The notes under the pieces: model-generated
Seen by the model: the letters and a program-made list of their open reading frames with translations, nothing else
The model's database searches: none
Told to the model about the DNA's origin: nothing
NCBI GenBank assembly: GCA_964397305.1
Contig: CAYNIP010000012.1
Coordinates: 39,868 to 103,867, forward strand
Direction: 5' to 3'
Source of the DNA: JAAUTY01 sp964397305
Lineage (GTDB): Bacteria; Cyanobacteriota; Cyanobacteriia; Cyanobacteriales; Spirulinaceae
Length of the DNA stretch: 64,000 nucleotides
Part shown: positions 35,315-44,009 of the stretch, one piece after another
Position numbering within the stretch: the first letter of the stretch is position 1
How the letters are laid out: each line of letters starts with the position of its first letter
Made by a program: the position numbers and the translations under genes

Positions 35315-35471
35315 GGCTCTTCGGCCCTTGGTGTGTAAACCGATCGGAATCCAAAACCCTTACTGGGCAAGGATCTGAACTTTCTGAAAGCTTTGTCTGA
35401 CCTGAAAATCGTCAGAAGCCCTACCATAATGTGGTTTCGCCGATTCTCACCACACTAAATGCCGAAGAACC
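35315..35471 (+). mobile_element. ISL3-like MITE, older copy
   Basis: 157 bp. The left end GGCTCTTCGGCCCTTGGTGT and the right end ACCACACTAAATGCCGAAGAACC are imperfect inverted repeats of the GGCTCTTCGG type known from ISL3-family elements. It is homologous to 43623-43786. Flanks show no duplication, so it is older or rearranged. Confidence 0.65.
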
Positions 35472-35713
35472 GCAAAAATGAACGCTGCACCCCGATTCGG
35501 CACCAGAGGGGTACGGAAAGTTCCAGTCATCAGGCGATCGCGCCCCACGTCTGCATCCTGCTCTCAGCTTGGCTAAGACAGCCTCGACTTCTTTGCTCTT
35601 AGCCTCAAGGATGCCGAGGCGTTCCTCTTTGAGCTAGACGTGTGCAGCGCTACTATCAGGGTTAAGAGGCTGAGCTGCTCAATGGCATGAATAGACTCTA
35701 GAGGAATCGACGG

Positions 35714-36622
35714 ATGAATTGTTATGGACTCTTTGTGGGCCTCACGACCTTGGATGTGATCTACCAGGCCGAACGCCTGCCGCGCCCCAACGAGAAAATC
35801 GCGGCTCAGGATTGCGCGATCGCCGCTGGCGGACCCGCTACCAATGCGGCCGTGGCCTTTGCAGCCTTGGGGGGTCAGGCCACCCTGGCGTCTGTCCTGG
35901 GTCGGCACGCGACCCGTGAACTGGTGCAGGCGGATTTGCAAGCGTGGAATATCCGTCTCTGCGATCTAGAGCCGGACTATGACCAGCCCCTGCCCCTGTC
36001 ATCTGCGATTACCCTCCTGGGCACGGGGGAGCGGGCGGTCATCTCCCTTAAGGCCCGTCGCCTCCAAGGGGACCCCACCCTGCTGTCGCCCAGTCTGCTG
36101 GACGAAACGCAGGTGGTGTTAGTAGATGGGCATCAGTTGGTCGCCAGTCAGGCGATCGCCAGCCAAGCCCAAGCCCGGCAGATTCCCGTGGTCCTGGACG
36201 GCGGCAGTTGGAAGCTGGGCCTAGAAACCCTGTTGCCCGCCGTGGACTATGCCATCTGTTCCGCCGACTTCTTTCCCCCCGGCTGCCAAACGGCCGATGA
36301 TGTGATGGCCTACCTACGGGCCAAGGGAGTGGCGCAGGGGGCGATCACGGCCGGAGAGCAGCCGATTCAGTATTGGCAGCAGGGGGAATCGGGGATATTG
36401 CCCGTGCCCCAAGTGGAAGCGGTTGATACTCTGGGGGCCGGGGACATTTTTCACGGCGCGTTTTGTGCTTACCTAGACCAGCACGACTTGGTAGACGCCC
36501 TCGCGGCGGCGGCGGCCCTCGCCTCCCATTCCTGCCAGTTTCTCGGTACACGGGCGGGGCTGCGCTCGCTGCCCGAGGGCCAACGCGATAGCCTAGAGGG
36601 TAGTGCTCAAATTGAGTCATAA
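35714..36622 (+). CDS. PfkB family carbohydrate kinase
   Basis: 302 aa ribokinase-fold sugar kinase. The N-terminal GLTTLDVIYQAERLPRPNEK and GGPATNAAVAFAALGG are PfkB signature 1. The C-terminal DTLGAGDIFHGAFCAY is signature 2 and contains the catalytic base Asp and anion hole. The substrate (ribose, fructose, adenosine or another sugar) cannot be told. A family A element starts 14 nt after its stop. Confidence 0.92.
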   Translation: MNCYGLFVGLTTLDVIYQAERLPRPNEKIAAQDCAIAAGGPATNAAVAFAALGGQATLASVLGRHATRELVQADLQAWNIRLCDLEPDYDQPLPLSSAITLLGTGERAVISLKARRLQGDPTLLSPSLLDETQVVLVDGHQLVASQAIASQAQARQIPVVLDGGSWKLGLETLLPAVDYAICSADFFPPGCQTADDVMAYLRAKGVAQGAITAGEQPIQYWQQGESGILPVPQVEAVDTLGAGDIFHGAFCAYLDQHDLVDALAAAAALASHSCQFLGTRAGLRSLPEGQRDSLEGSAQIES

Positions 36623-36636
36623 TGCTTGGCTGAACT

Positions 36637-36752
36637 GGGTGCATCTCAGTTAGGCAAGTTTGCCCACGCTGCGAGAAGCTGCTGCGCGTCTACATCCCCT
36701 GGCCCCTTCTCCCCGGTAGGGCAAAGGAGAGTCTCCAAAACGAGATGCACCC
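36637..36752 (+). mobile_element. Family A element, long form, perfect 9-bp target duplication
   Basis: 116 bp with ends GGGTGCATCTCA and CGAGATGCACCC. Directly flanked by GGCTGAACT on both sides (36628-36636 and 36753-36761), a perfect 9-bp duplication. It lies between pfkB and trmFO, 84 nt before the trmFO start. Confidence 0.93.
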
Positions 36753-36836
36753 GGCTGAACTCCTCTGGTAAGAAGGATTTCGGTCCTGGTCTAGCACGAC
36801 TGCCTATTGGATTCAACAAGAGATTTTTAGAGACCC

Positions 36837-38222
36837 ATGAAAAGCGATCGCCAACCCATCCACGTCATCGGCGGCGGCCTAGCTGGCACAGAAGCGGCTT
36901 GGCAAGTGGCCCACGCTGGCTGGCCCGTAGTCCTCCACGAGATGCGGCCCCAGCGCCAGAGTCCCGCCCACCACACGGCGGAGCTAGCCGAGCTGGTCTG
37001 TAGCAACTCCTTTGGGGCCCAAGCGAGCGATCGCGCCGCCGGCCTGCTGCACGCCGAACTGCGCCAGCTCAGCTCCCTCGTGATCGCCACAGCCGACACC
37101 CACGCGGTTCCGGCCGGGGGAGCCCTGGCCGTGGATCGCGCCGTGTTCAGCCGCCAGTTAACCACCACCCTAGCCAGCCACCCGCTGATCGAGTTGCGAC
37201 GAGACGAAGTGACCCAGTTGCCCCCCGAAGGCATCGTGGTCCTGGCCACGGGCCCCCTCACCAGTCCCGCCCTAGCGGCGGACCTGCAACAGTTCACCGG
37301 CCTGGACTATCTCAGCTTTTTTGATGCCGCCAGCCCGATTGTGGTCGGGGAGTCGATCAATCGCGACCTCGCCTTCTTGGCCTCCCGCTACGACAAGGGA
37401 GAGGCCGCTTACCTCAACTGTCCCTTCAACCGCGAGCAGTATCTCCAGTTCTGGCAAGCTCTCTGTGCAGCCGAGCAAGCGCCGCTCAAAGATTTTGAGC
37501 GCGAGACCGCAAAATTTTTTGAGGGCTGTTTGCCGATTGAAGAGCTGGCCCGGCGGGGCGAAGATACCATGCGCTACGGACCCCTCAAACCCGTTGGCCT
37601 GTTTGATGCCCGACGAGGGGATTTCCGCGCCCCCGAAAACCGCGACCAGCGGCCCTATGCGGTAGCCCAATTGCGCCAAGAGGATAAGTCAGGGCAATTG
37701 TGGAACTTAGTCGGCTTCCAGACCAATTTACGCTGGGGGGAACAAGCGCGGGTCTTTCGTCTGATCCCTGGCCTCGAGCAGGCAGAATTTGTTCGCATGG
37801 GGGTCATGCACCGCAACACGTTTATCAACTCGCCCCAACTGTTGCAGCCCAGCTTACAGTTTCGCGCCCGCCCAACCCTGCTGGCGGCGGGTCAGCTCAC
37901 GGGCACGGAGGGCTATACCGCCGCCGTCGCGGGGGGCTGGTTGGCCGGAACCAATGCCGTCCGGTTAGCGCGGGGGCAGGCTGCTCTCACCCTGCCGGAG
38001 ACGACCATGAGCGGCGCCCTGGTTCAATTCATCACCACGGCCTCGCCGCAGCACTTTCAGCCCATGCCGCCGAACTTTGGCCTGCTCCCGCCCTTGGCGG
38101 AACGCATTCGCAACAAACGGGAGCGGTATGGGGCCTATCGCGATCGCGCCCTCGCCGCTCTGAGCACCTGGCAGCATGACGAAGCCCTAGGCGAGGAACG
38201 CTTAGCGTCTCTACGGCCCTAG
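36837..38222 (+). CDS. trmFO: Folate/FAD-dependent tRNA m5U54 methyltransferase
   Basis: 461 aa GidA-related flavoprotein that methylates U54 of the tRNA T-loop using methylene-tetrahydrofolate. FAD-binding VIGGGLAGTEAAWQVA, then ELVCSNSFGA (contains the conserved Cys), TMRYGPLKPVGL, FQTNLRWGEQARVFRLIPGL and TGTEGYTAAVAGGWLAGTNA are all TrmFO hallmarks. The normal length is present. ATG 36837 is the first start. Confidence 0.95.
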   Translation: MKSDRQPIHVIGGGLAGTEAAWQVAHAGWPVVLHEMRPQRQSPAHHTAELAELVCSNSFGAQASDRAAGLLHAELRQLSSLVIATADTHAVPAGGALAVDRAVFSRQLTTTLASHPLIELRRDEVTQLPPEGIVVLATGPLTSPALAADLQQFTGLDYLSFFDAASPIVVGESINRDLAFLASRYDKGEAAYLNCPFNREQYLQFWQALCAAEQAPLKDFERETAKFFEGCLPIEELARRGEDTMRYGPLKPVGLFDARRGDFRAPENRDQRPYAVAQLRQEDKSGQLWNLVGFQTNLRWGEQARVFRLIPGLEQAEFVRMGVMHRNTFINSPQLLQPSLQFRARPTLLAAGQLTGTEGYTAAVAGGWLAGTNAVRLARGQAALTLPETTMSGALVQFITTASPQHFQPMPPNFGLLPPLAERIRNKRERYGAYRDRALAALSTWQHDEALGEERLASLRP

Positions 38223-38288
38223 GGCTGCTAGGCCCCGGCAAGGCGGGGGCCGGTGGGCTTGCTCAAGGGCTGAGCATCGAAGTGGGGG

Positions 38289-38492
38289 CTAGTGCGAGGC
38301 TACCATCGTCTCAGAGAGGGTGACTGGAGGCAGGAGCTCCGAGCAGTGAGCCGCTTGCCGGCGCTGATAAGTGGTCATCATCACATTGAGCAAATCAGGC
38401 ATTTCCTGGCGGCAGCTCGGGCAGTACCAGTAGGTGCGCTGCTTGGCGACGCATTGGACCATGCGTTGGGAACAGCAGGGACAATTAATCAT
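38289..38492 (-). CDS. Small zinc-ribbon protein
   Basis: 67 aa from the ATG at 38490-38492 (MINCPCCSQRMVQCVAKQRT). The alternative TTG at 38525 adds 11 residues. Two CxxC pairs (CPCC and CPSC, 19 residues apart) make a zinc ribbon, followed by EMPDLL and a helical tail. I recall similar small cyanobacterial proteins of unknown function. No strong Shine-Dalgarno sequence. Convergent with trmFO, 66 nt apart. Confidence 0.7.
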   Translation of the reverse strand: MINCPCCSQRMVQCVAKQRTYWYCPSCRQEMPDLLNVMMTTYQRRQAAHCSELLPPVTLSETMVASH

Positions 38493-38525
38493 TTTTTCTA
38501 ATAGGTTGAGAGGCACTTTTATCAA

Positions 38526-39354
38526 ATATCCGACCGCAGAGCAATCGTTGCTCTTGATCGTAGAGGGAGGTTGGGTGGAATTAACCGTTTGCTTAAAGAA
38601 ATGTGAGCAAAACCTCAGGATCGCGCTTGAAGGTAGCCATCAAGGGGAGTCAGCAGCGGGGAAAGCGACGATTGTTAATCTTTGCAAAGCAGGAACCTGC
38701 ACGGGTCAACCCCCTCGAACATCGTTAATTTTGATACAAAAAATCAGTCGATCCGGTTTCAGGCTAGCTCCTGCGGCTAATTTGTCCCCTACAGCCCTTT
38801 CCTCCATCTGACAAAATGCTCTCAAAGTCCCGCTCCCTCTGGGAGAGGGATTTAGGGCGAAGGCCCAGCTTAAGTGATCGCTGAGCAAGCTGTATCTCTG
38901 TATAGACTCCGACAAAATTAGAGGCAATTACCTTGGGGATAGCCGAACCTAGAATCGCTGATTTTAAGTGATAACAACAAGCCTCTGTAGAGTAGCTTTT
39001 ACCTCCAAGGGTAAGGAGTATCCATGGATACTGAACCTTGACAGCCCAGCGAGCAGCGATGGGTCCCATTTCTGCTTAGCAGCTTCCTGTTCCTAGAGAG
39101 TATAGCCCTTTCACCCATTCGACAAAACAATCCCTAAGTCCCTCTCCTGCTGAGAGAGCGATTTAGAGTGAGGCCACTCCCTATAGCTGCGCTTCAGTGC
39201 TCCCCCAAAGAGAGGGCTAAAGCCCAACTACGCCTACTGCCCTCGAGGGATGAGGGGCCGGAGGGAGAAGCCCTCCGTAGTCGCTGGGCTTGGCAGGATT
39301 GGGATTAGGCTGAGAGCAATCTGATAACGTGAGTCCGAGAATTGGGATAACCGT
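38526..39354. other. Repeat-rich intergenic region upstream of the ABC ATPase
   Basis: About 830 nt without a supported gene. Two related decayed units begin with CAGCCCTTTCCTCCATCTGA (from about 38791) and AGCCCTTTCACCCATTCGAC (from about 39104), followed by CCCTCTCC...GAGAGGG-type arms. The unit at 38820-38895, ending GATCGCTGAGCAAGCTGT, recurs near 62320-62380. Confidence 0.5.
39183..39231. repeat. REP-like palindromic repeat
   Basis: TAGCTGCGCTTCAGTGC faces GGGCTAAAGCCCAACTA. Best-preserved arm of the family seen also at 1034, 23825, 28578 and 55518. Confidence 0.65.
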
Positions 39355-40086
39355 ATGTCAACGCCGCTGCTCCGGATCACCGATCTGCACTTTGCCTACC
39401 CTGGCCGACCGGCGACCCTGAAGGGTCTCCAACTCCAAGTCCAGGCTGGCGATCGCCTGGGCCTGATCGGCCCCAATGGTGCGGGCAAGACCACGCTCTT
39501 TTTCCTGGCCTGCGGTCTGTTGTCACCGACGGCGGGGGCGATTTGGCTCTGTGATCAACCGGTGCAACCGGGACAGTTTCGACCCGAGATCGGCCTCGTG
39601 TTTCAAAACCCCGAGGATCAGCTCTTTTGCCCCTCCGTCCGCGATGATGTGGCCTTTGGCCCGGAGAACTTGGGCCTATCACCGCCAGTGATCGCGCAGC
39701 GGGTGGCTGCCGCCCTAGCCGTTACGGGCGTCACTGACTTGGCCGAGCGCGTGCCCCATCAGCTCTCCAGCGGCGAGCAGTGCATGGTAGCGATCGCCAC
39801 CATCCTCGCCATGGAGCCCCAATTGATCCTCTTCGACGAACCCAGCGCTAGCCTCGACCTGCGGGCTCGTCGTCGCCTGATCCAGTTTCTGCAAGCGGCT
39901 CCCCAAGCCTACATCCTCTCCTCCCATGACTTGGATTTAATTCGCGAAACTTGCGATCGCGTTCTGCTGCTCGATCAGGGTCAGATCGTGGCCGCAGGTC
40001 CGCCCGAACAACTGCTGGGCGATCATGCGCTGATGACCGCCCACCAGCTTGAGGTGCCGCTCTCCCTAAGCCGCCAGCAACTGTGA
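39355..40086 (+). CDS. ABC transporter ATP-binding protein, CbiO/ECF type
   Basis: 243 aa. Walker A GPNGAGKTT, Q-loop VFQNPEDQLFCPSVRDDVAFGPENLGL (the diagnostic pattern of energy-coupling-factor and cobalt/nickel ATPases), a slightly unusual signature HQLSSGEQCMVAIA, Walker B LILFDEPSASLD, and the H-loop SSHDLD. It would energise uptake of a metal ion or vitamin with membrane partners that are not in this window. Its 3' end overlaps the convergent sigma gene by 21 nt. Confidence 0.92.
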   Translation: MSTPLLRITDLHFAYPGRPATLKGLQLQVQAGDRLGLIGPNGAGKTTLFFLACGLLSPTAGAIWLCDQPVQPGQFRPEIGLVFQNPEDQLFCPSVRDDVAFGPENLGLSPPVIAQRVAAALAVTGVTDLAERVPHQLSSGEQCMVAIATILAMEPQLILFDEPSASLDLRARRRLIQFLQAAPQAYILSSHDLDLIRETCDRVLLLDQGQIVAAGPPEQLLGDHALMTAHQLEVPLSLSRQQL

Positions 40087-40710
40087 CAACTGGCCCAGGC
40101 CTTTTTGCAGGTGGCGCGTCACGGTCATCGGGCTAATCCCCAGGGCGGCGGCGGCTTCTCGGCGCGACCAGTCCTGGTCATACACATAGGCGATCGCCTG
40201 CCGCGTCCGGTCCTCCAACTGCTCAAGGGCACTGTCGAGCCACAGCCTCACCTCCGGGTCCATCGTCCGGGGCGCTGGCAAGGTTTCCCCCAGGGTTACA
40301 GCCGGCTCCGCCTCGGGGTGCGAAAGAGGCGCATCCAAGCTCAGGGGCTGACACTGTTGCACCGCGAGGCAACAGGCCCGCAAGTCCTTCAGGGAAACTC
40401 CCAGGGCCGCCGCCACCTCAGCCTCCCGAGGCGGACGGCCCAGCCGCGCCCGCAAACGCCCTTGCTCGCGGCGGCTGCGGGCCTGAAGCTCCTGCCAGAT
40501 CCGGGGCAGGCGCACGGGATGGGCGCGATCGCGCAGATAGTGCAGCACCGCGCCGCGAATATACGGCAAGGCGAAGGAACTCAAGGCGCGATTTTGGTCA
40601 GGATCGAAGCGCTCAATCGCTCGAATCAGACCTAAAAATCCAGTTTGCAATAGATCTTCATAGGGCTCTCCCGTTTGGCGACTCAATGAGTGAGCCACCT
40701 TGCGGACCAA
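40066..40710 (-). CDS. SigF-like group 3 sigma factor (main open frame)
   Basis: 214 aa. Sigma region 2 is EPYEDLLQTGFLGLIRAIERFDPDQNRALSSFALPYIRG, region 3 includes RLGRPPREAEVAAALGVSL, and region 4 ends with a helix-turn-helix (WSRREAAAALGISPMTVTRHLQKG). Group 3 (SigF/SigB) factors of cyanobacteria direct pilus/motility or stress genes. The open frame begins at a TTG (40708-40710), but homology clearly continues upstream (RRNRLVELNAGLVRKVAHS) to an in-frame TAG at 40765-40767 and beyond to an ATG at 40812. Either translation starts internally, the amber is read through, or the gene is dead. A near-identical 5' fragment lies at 42265-42697. Confidence 0.85.
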   Translation of the reverse strand: MVRKVAHSLSRQTGEPYEDLLQTGFLGLIRAIERFDPDQNRALSSFALPYIRGAVLHYLRDRAHPVRLPRIWQELQARSRREQGRLRARLGRPPREAEVAAALGVSLKDLRACCLAVQQCQPLSLDAPLSHPEAEPAVTLGETLPAPRTMDPEVRLWLDSALEQLEDRTRQAIAYVYDQDWSRREAAAALGISPMTVTRHLQKGLGQLSQLLAA

Positions 40711-40812
40711 ACCAGCATTCAGCTCGACTAAACGATTGCGGCGGGCCAGCGAGGGCTGACGGGCCTAGGCCGTCAGCAACTCCAGCCTAGACGCCGGCGA
40801 TGATTTCATCAT
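40711..40812 (-). other. 5' part of the sigma gene interrupted by an in-frame amber codon
   Basis: From ATG 40812 the frame reads MMKSSPASRLELLTA, then TAG, then ARQPSLARRNRLVELNAGL into the main frame. Family members have an aromatic residue (LLxAY) at this place, so the TAG most likely replaced a Tyr codon. The TAG sits in a near-perfect palindrome at 40756-40776 with the centre CCTAGG. Confidence 0.7.
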
Positions 40813-41341
40813 GATTTCTTAACCCAGACCAGACAGCAAACCGCTGCTCCGGCCCGCCCCCGACGCAGCGGCAGCAGACTGGAGCAACCGGTCCTAGTCT
40901 CAATTGTCCCTGAGGGCCCGCCCGCCTTGCCAGGGTTCTTTTACGGAGATTCTGGGCCGGCTGCCGATTGTCCTCGACCGGCTGGGAGCGACCCGGTCCG
41001 TCCCAAAACCCGGTATCAGGTTCATTTTTGAGACAATCCTCACGAAAATCTCAAGATCAGCGTTTATCAGGACCTAGGCTGAGAATAGCCTACCGCTTAG
41101 GTCGCGGCCAATTCTGGGGTGAAGCGCCAGGAGTTGGGAGGGCGGCGATCGCCCTGGTCCGGTCAGGCCGAAGCGCCGCCGGAAGCAGTCCTAGAGGCTC
41201 CGAGCTAGGCAATTGCTTCTTCCCTTCTCACTCCAGCTACCCTAGTTGAGCCCAAAAAATACCAATTGATAAACATTTTTGACCTCATTTCGCAGGATCA
41301 TTCCTGTTACAGGTAAGACCCAAATCTACTGCCTGACATCA

Positions 41342-41371
41342 CCTCTTTACTCCAGAACACAGTGTTATAGT
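41342..41371 (+). promoter_or_regulatory. Putative extended -10 promoter of the Uma2 gene
   Basis: TGTTATAGT (41363-41371) is an extended -10 (TG-N-TATAGT) about 100 nt upstream of the Uma2 start. No good -35 is present, as usual for extended -10 promoters. The equivalent position in the duplicated copy (44123-44131) keeps TGCTATAGT while surrounding bases have changed. Confidence 0.5.
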
Positions 41372-41473
41372 GGGATTGGTATAAATGCTGAAGCCTGAGA
41401 GTTTGAGATTTGGCATCCCCCAGGGTTTGTATCCCGATTCAAGGCCTGAAGCTCTTAGTAAACAGCTAGAACG

Positions 41474-42097
41474 ATGACAGCCACTCTCACCAAAGCGAAA
41501 ACCTACACCCGCGAGGCCTATCTAGCTTTCGAGATCGAGGCGGAAACCCGCAACGAATACCGCGATGGGGAAATTGTACCGATGACCGGAGGGACGCCCG
41601 AACACAACGAGATCACAGGCGATTTACTGTTTTTTCTGAAGGCGGCTTTGAGGGGTCAAGCGTACAGCATCTTTGTCACCGATCAGCGGTTGTGGATTCC
41701 AGCAGTCAATCGCTATACCTATCCGGATGTCATGGTGGTGCGCCGTCCGCTCGAACGGCCATCGGGACGCAAGGATACCGTGACAAATCCTATTTTGATT
41801 GCTGAGGTATTATCCAATTCAACGGAAGCCTATGATCGCGGCGACAAGTTTGCAGCGTATCGCACAATTCCGACGTTTCAGGAGTATCTGTTGATCGACC
41901 AGCATTGCTGCCGGGTCGAGCAGTACGTGAAGCAGGAGGCGAACCGGTGGTTATTTTCTAGCTACAGCGAGATGACAGCAAGCTTAACGCTGGCATCGCT
42001 GGGGGTGGAGTTGGCGCTGGCGGATCTTTACGAGAATGTCGATTTTGAACCTGAGTCTGCGGACGTAGGACTCCCGGAGAGTGAGGAGAAAAGCTAG
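41474..42097 (+). CDS. Uma2 family (DUF820) endonuclease-fold protein
   Basis: 207 aa, ATG start. Typical opening YTREAYLAFEIEAETRNEYRDGEIVPMTGGTPEHNEI, then RYTYPDVMVVR (metal Asp), PILIAEVLSNSTEAYDRGDKFAAYR (Glu plus Lys of the PD-ExK-like site) and FQEYLLIDQ. Length is standard. Uma2 genes are abundant in cyanobacteria and often lie beside mobile or restriction genes. The next reading frame starts at the same base after the stop and is a methyltransferase remnant. Confidence 0.92.
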   Translation: MTATLTKAKTYTREAYLAFEIEAETRNEYRDGEIVPMTGGTPEHNEITGDLLFFLKAALRGQAYSIFVTDQRLWIPAVNRYTYPDVMVVRRPLERPSGRKDTVTNPILIAEVLSNSTEAYDRGDKFAAYRTIPTFQEYLLIDQHCCRVEQYVKQEANRWLFSSYSEMTASLTLASLGVELALADLYENVDFEPESADVGLPESEEKS

Positions 42098-42262
42098 ATG
42101 GCCCGCAGCCACTCCAGCAAGCAACCGAAGCAAGTCGAACTCCTCAAGCACCCGGAGGACCAGCGCCGCTACATCCCTTCGGTGGAGCATGAGTCGGCGC
42201 TGTCGGCGGCAGAGCGCCAACCGATCCGGGTGGCCTAGGAGCGCCACAACCCTGACCTCGAT
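42098..42262 (+). pseudogene. N-terminal remnant of a type III-like DNA methyltransferase, with in-frame TAG
   Basis: ATG at 42098, directly after the Uma2 stop, preceded by GTGAGGAGAA. It reads MARSHSSKQPKQVELLKHPE, then RRYIPSVEHES and ERQPIRVA, then TAG (42236-42238), then ERHNPDLD. I recognise the family pattern K-I-P-T-E...P-x-R-V-A-Y-E-R-R-N-R-D-L-D-P-Q-L-V-W, so the TAG replaces Tyr. Homology stops at about 42262, where the sigma-gene duplication begins. The rest of the gene was lost at that junction. Confidence 0.65.
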
Positions 42263-42264
42263 AC

Positions 42265-42697
42265 TTCCAGGTCCATCGACCGGGGCGCTGGCAAGGTTTC
42301 CCCCAGGGTCAGGGCTGGCTCAGCCTCCTGGGGCGGACCAAGGCCTTTGCTCGCGGCGGCTGCGGGCCTGAAGCTCCTGCCAGATCCGGGGCAGGCGCAC
42401 GGGATGGGCGCGATCGCGCAGATAGTGCAGCACCGCGCCGCGAATATACGGCAAGGCGAAGGAACTCAAGGCGCGATTTTGGTCAGGATCGAAGCGCTCA
42501 ATCGCTCGAATCAGACCTAAAAATCCAGTTTGCAATAGATCTTCATAGGGCTCTCCCGTTTGGCGACTCAATGAGTGAGCCACCTTGCGGACCAAACCAG
42601 CATTCAGCTCGACTAAACGATTGCGGCGGGCCAGCGAGGGCTGACGGGCCTAGGCCGTCAGCAACTCCAGCCTAGACGCCGGCGATGATTTCATCAT
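42265..42697 (-). pseudogene. Truncated copy of the SigF-like sigma gene
   Basis: Same ATG-ATG start (42697), the same amber TAG (42650-42652) and the same region 2 as 40066-40812. After the QARSRREQ equivalent the frame is broken. An internal deletion joins sequence from regions 3 and 4, and no region 4 DNA-binding helix remains. The shared amber shows that it predates the duplication or was spread by gene conversion. Confidence 0.85.
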
Positions 42698-42901
42698 GAT
42701 TTCTTAACCCAGACCAGACAGCAAACCGCTGCTCCGGCCCGCCCCCGACGCAGCGGCAGCAGACTGGAGCAACCGGTCCTAGTCTCAATTGTCCCTGAGG
42801 GCCCGCCCGCCTTGCCAGGGTTCTTTTACGGAGATTCTGGGCCGGCTGCCGATTGTCCTCGACCGGTTGGGAGCAGCCCATGAATTCACGAGACTCCGTA
42901 T

Positions 42902-42991
42902 GGGTGCATCTCACTTTGGAGACTCCCCTTCGCCCTACTTGGGAGAAGGGGCCGGGGGATGAGGGCAAACTTGCCTAACTGAGATGCACCT
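42902..42991 (-). mobile_element. Family A element, short form, with target duplication
   Basis: 90 bp with ends GGGTGCATCTCA and TGAGATGCACCT. Flanked by ACTCCGTAT (42893-42901) and ACTCAGTAT (42992-43000), a 9-bp duplication with one mismatch. Copy 1 of the duplication lacks it at the corresponding place, giving an empty-site comparison. Confidence 0.9.
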
Positions 42992-43399
42992 ACTCAGTAT
43001 TAGGTTAAGTTTCGAGACAATCCTAACGAAAATCCAAAGATCAGCGACTGCTAAAGTTTATGCTAACAATAATAACTGCTAAGGTCGTAGCCGATCCGGG
43101 TCTGAGTGCGACGGGCTTGAGGGGGGCGATCGCCCCGGTCCAGTCAGGCTGAAAGCGCGGGAGCATCCTGGATTAGCAGCTCTCAACCTAGAGTCCCCCA
43201 GCCTTAGGCTACTAAGTGCCTCGTAAGTCCTGAGCTAAACCTTTGTGAATAAGGATTTTCTGTTTCCTTCACAACCCCTGACCTGTTCGGGTAGCAGAGA
43301 AGCCAGCAAGCCCTGTCTAGCTAGCCTCTCCTCTCCCAAAAATGAGTGAGAGGGACTGAGGGGGTGAGCGCCAAGATGTATGGACTTAAAGGGGCTAGG

Positions 43400-43440
43400 G
43401 GATGTAGACGCGCAGCAGCTTCTCGCAGAGTGGGCATCCA
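43400..43440 (-). mobile_element. Family A fragment
   Basis: Contains the 26-bp module (GTAGACGCGCAGCAGCTTCT) and GAGTGGGCA only; both termini are missing. Confidence 0.5.
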
Positions 43441-43622
43441 TAACACAAAAGCGGGCTGCATCTCTTAAGCGCAGCCCAAAGAAATCTTAGGAACTCTGAA
43501 CCAGGAAATGGCTGTCTACCCTCTCACGAACAACCACCATAGTTGAGCCAAATAAATGCTGCTTTATGAACATTTTTGTCCTAACTTTACAGAATTTTCG
43601 TAATACAGGATTTACGGATTAC

Positions 43623-43786
43623 GGCTCTTCGGCACTTGGTGTGTAAACTCAATCAAAACTCAAGCCCAAAATGCTCGCTGTGTAAGGATTTTGGACTTCT
43701 AAACACTTGACTAGGGCGTAAAATCGCTGGAAACCATGCCAGAAACAGGATTCAGTGATTTTTACCACACTCAGTACTGAAGAACC
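43623..43786 (+). mobile_element. ISL3-like MITE with perfect 8-bp target duplication
   Basis: 164 bp beginning GGCTCTTCGGCACTTGGTGT and ending ACTCAGTACTGAAGAACC. Flanked by CGGATTAC on both sides (43615-43622 and 43787-43794). An 8-bp duplication and GGCTCTTC ends are characteristic of ISL3-family transposition. No coding capacity. Confidence 0.85.
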
Positions 43787-44009
43787 CGGATTACAAATCA
43801 GGGTAACTATTCAGGTGTTGTCATTGACAAAGTAACTTCTTTGTGTAATCAGCTCTTGGAAAGCCGTATTGAGTTGATTTAAGACTAGATTTAGTGTCCA
43901 GAGATATATTTCTGGGAAGTTGGTCGCCGAGATGCACTGATTTGCATTTAATGCAACGCCATGACCTGAATAGTTACGAACATCAAATAGAACCTTTGTC
44001 TATCATGAT

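Larger units (their letters stand above)
40253..41463. repeat. Duplicated segment, copy 1
   Basis: Homologous to 42265-44735. The core 40462-40980 matches 42347-42865 at constant offset 1885 and looks essentially identical by eye. The outer part (to 41463) is diverged but collinear: GAGACAATCCTCACGAAAAT, GGCGATCGCC...GGTC, TTGATAAACATTTTTG, CACCTCTTTACTCCAGAACA and GCCTGAAGCTCTTAGTAA all have counterparts. Confidence 0.85.
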
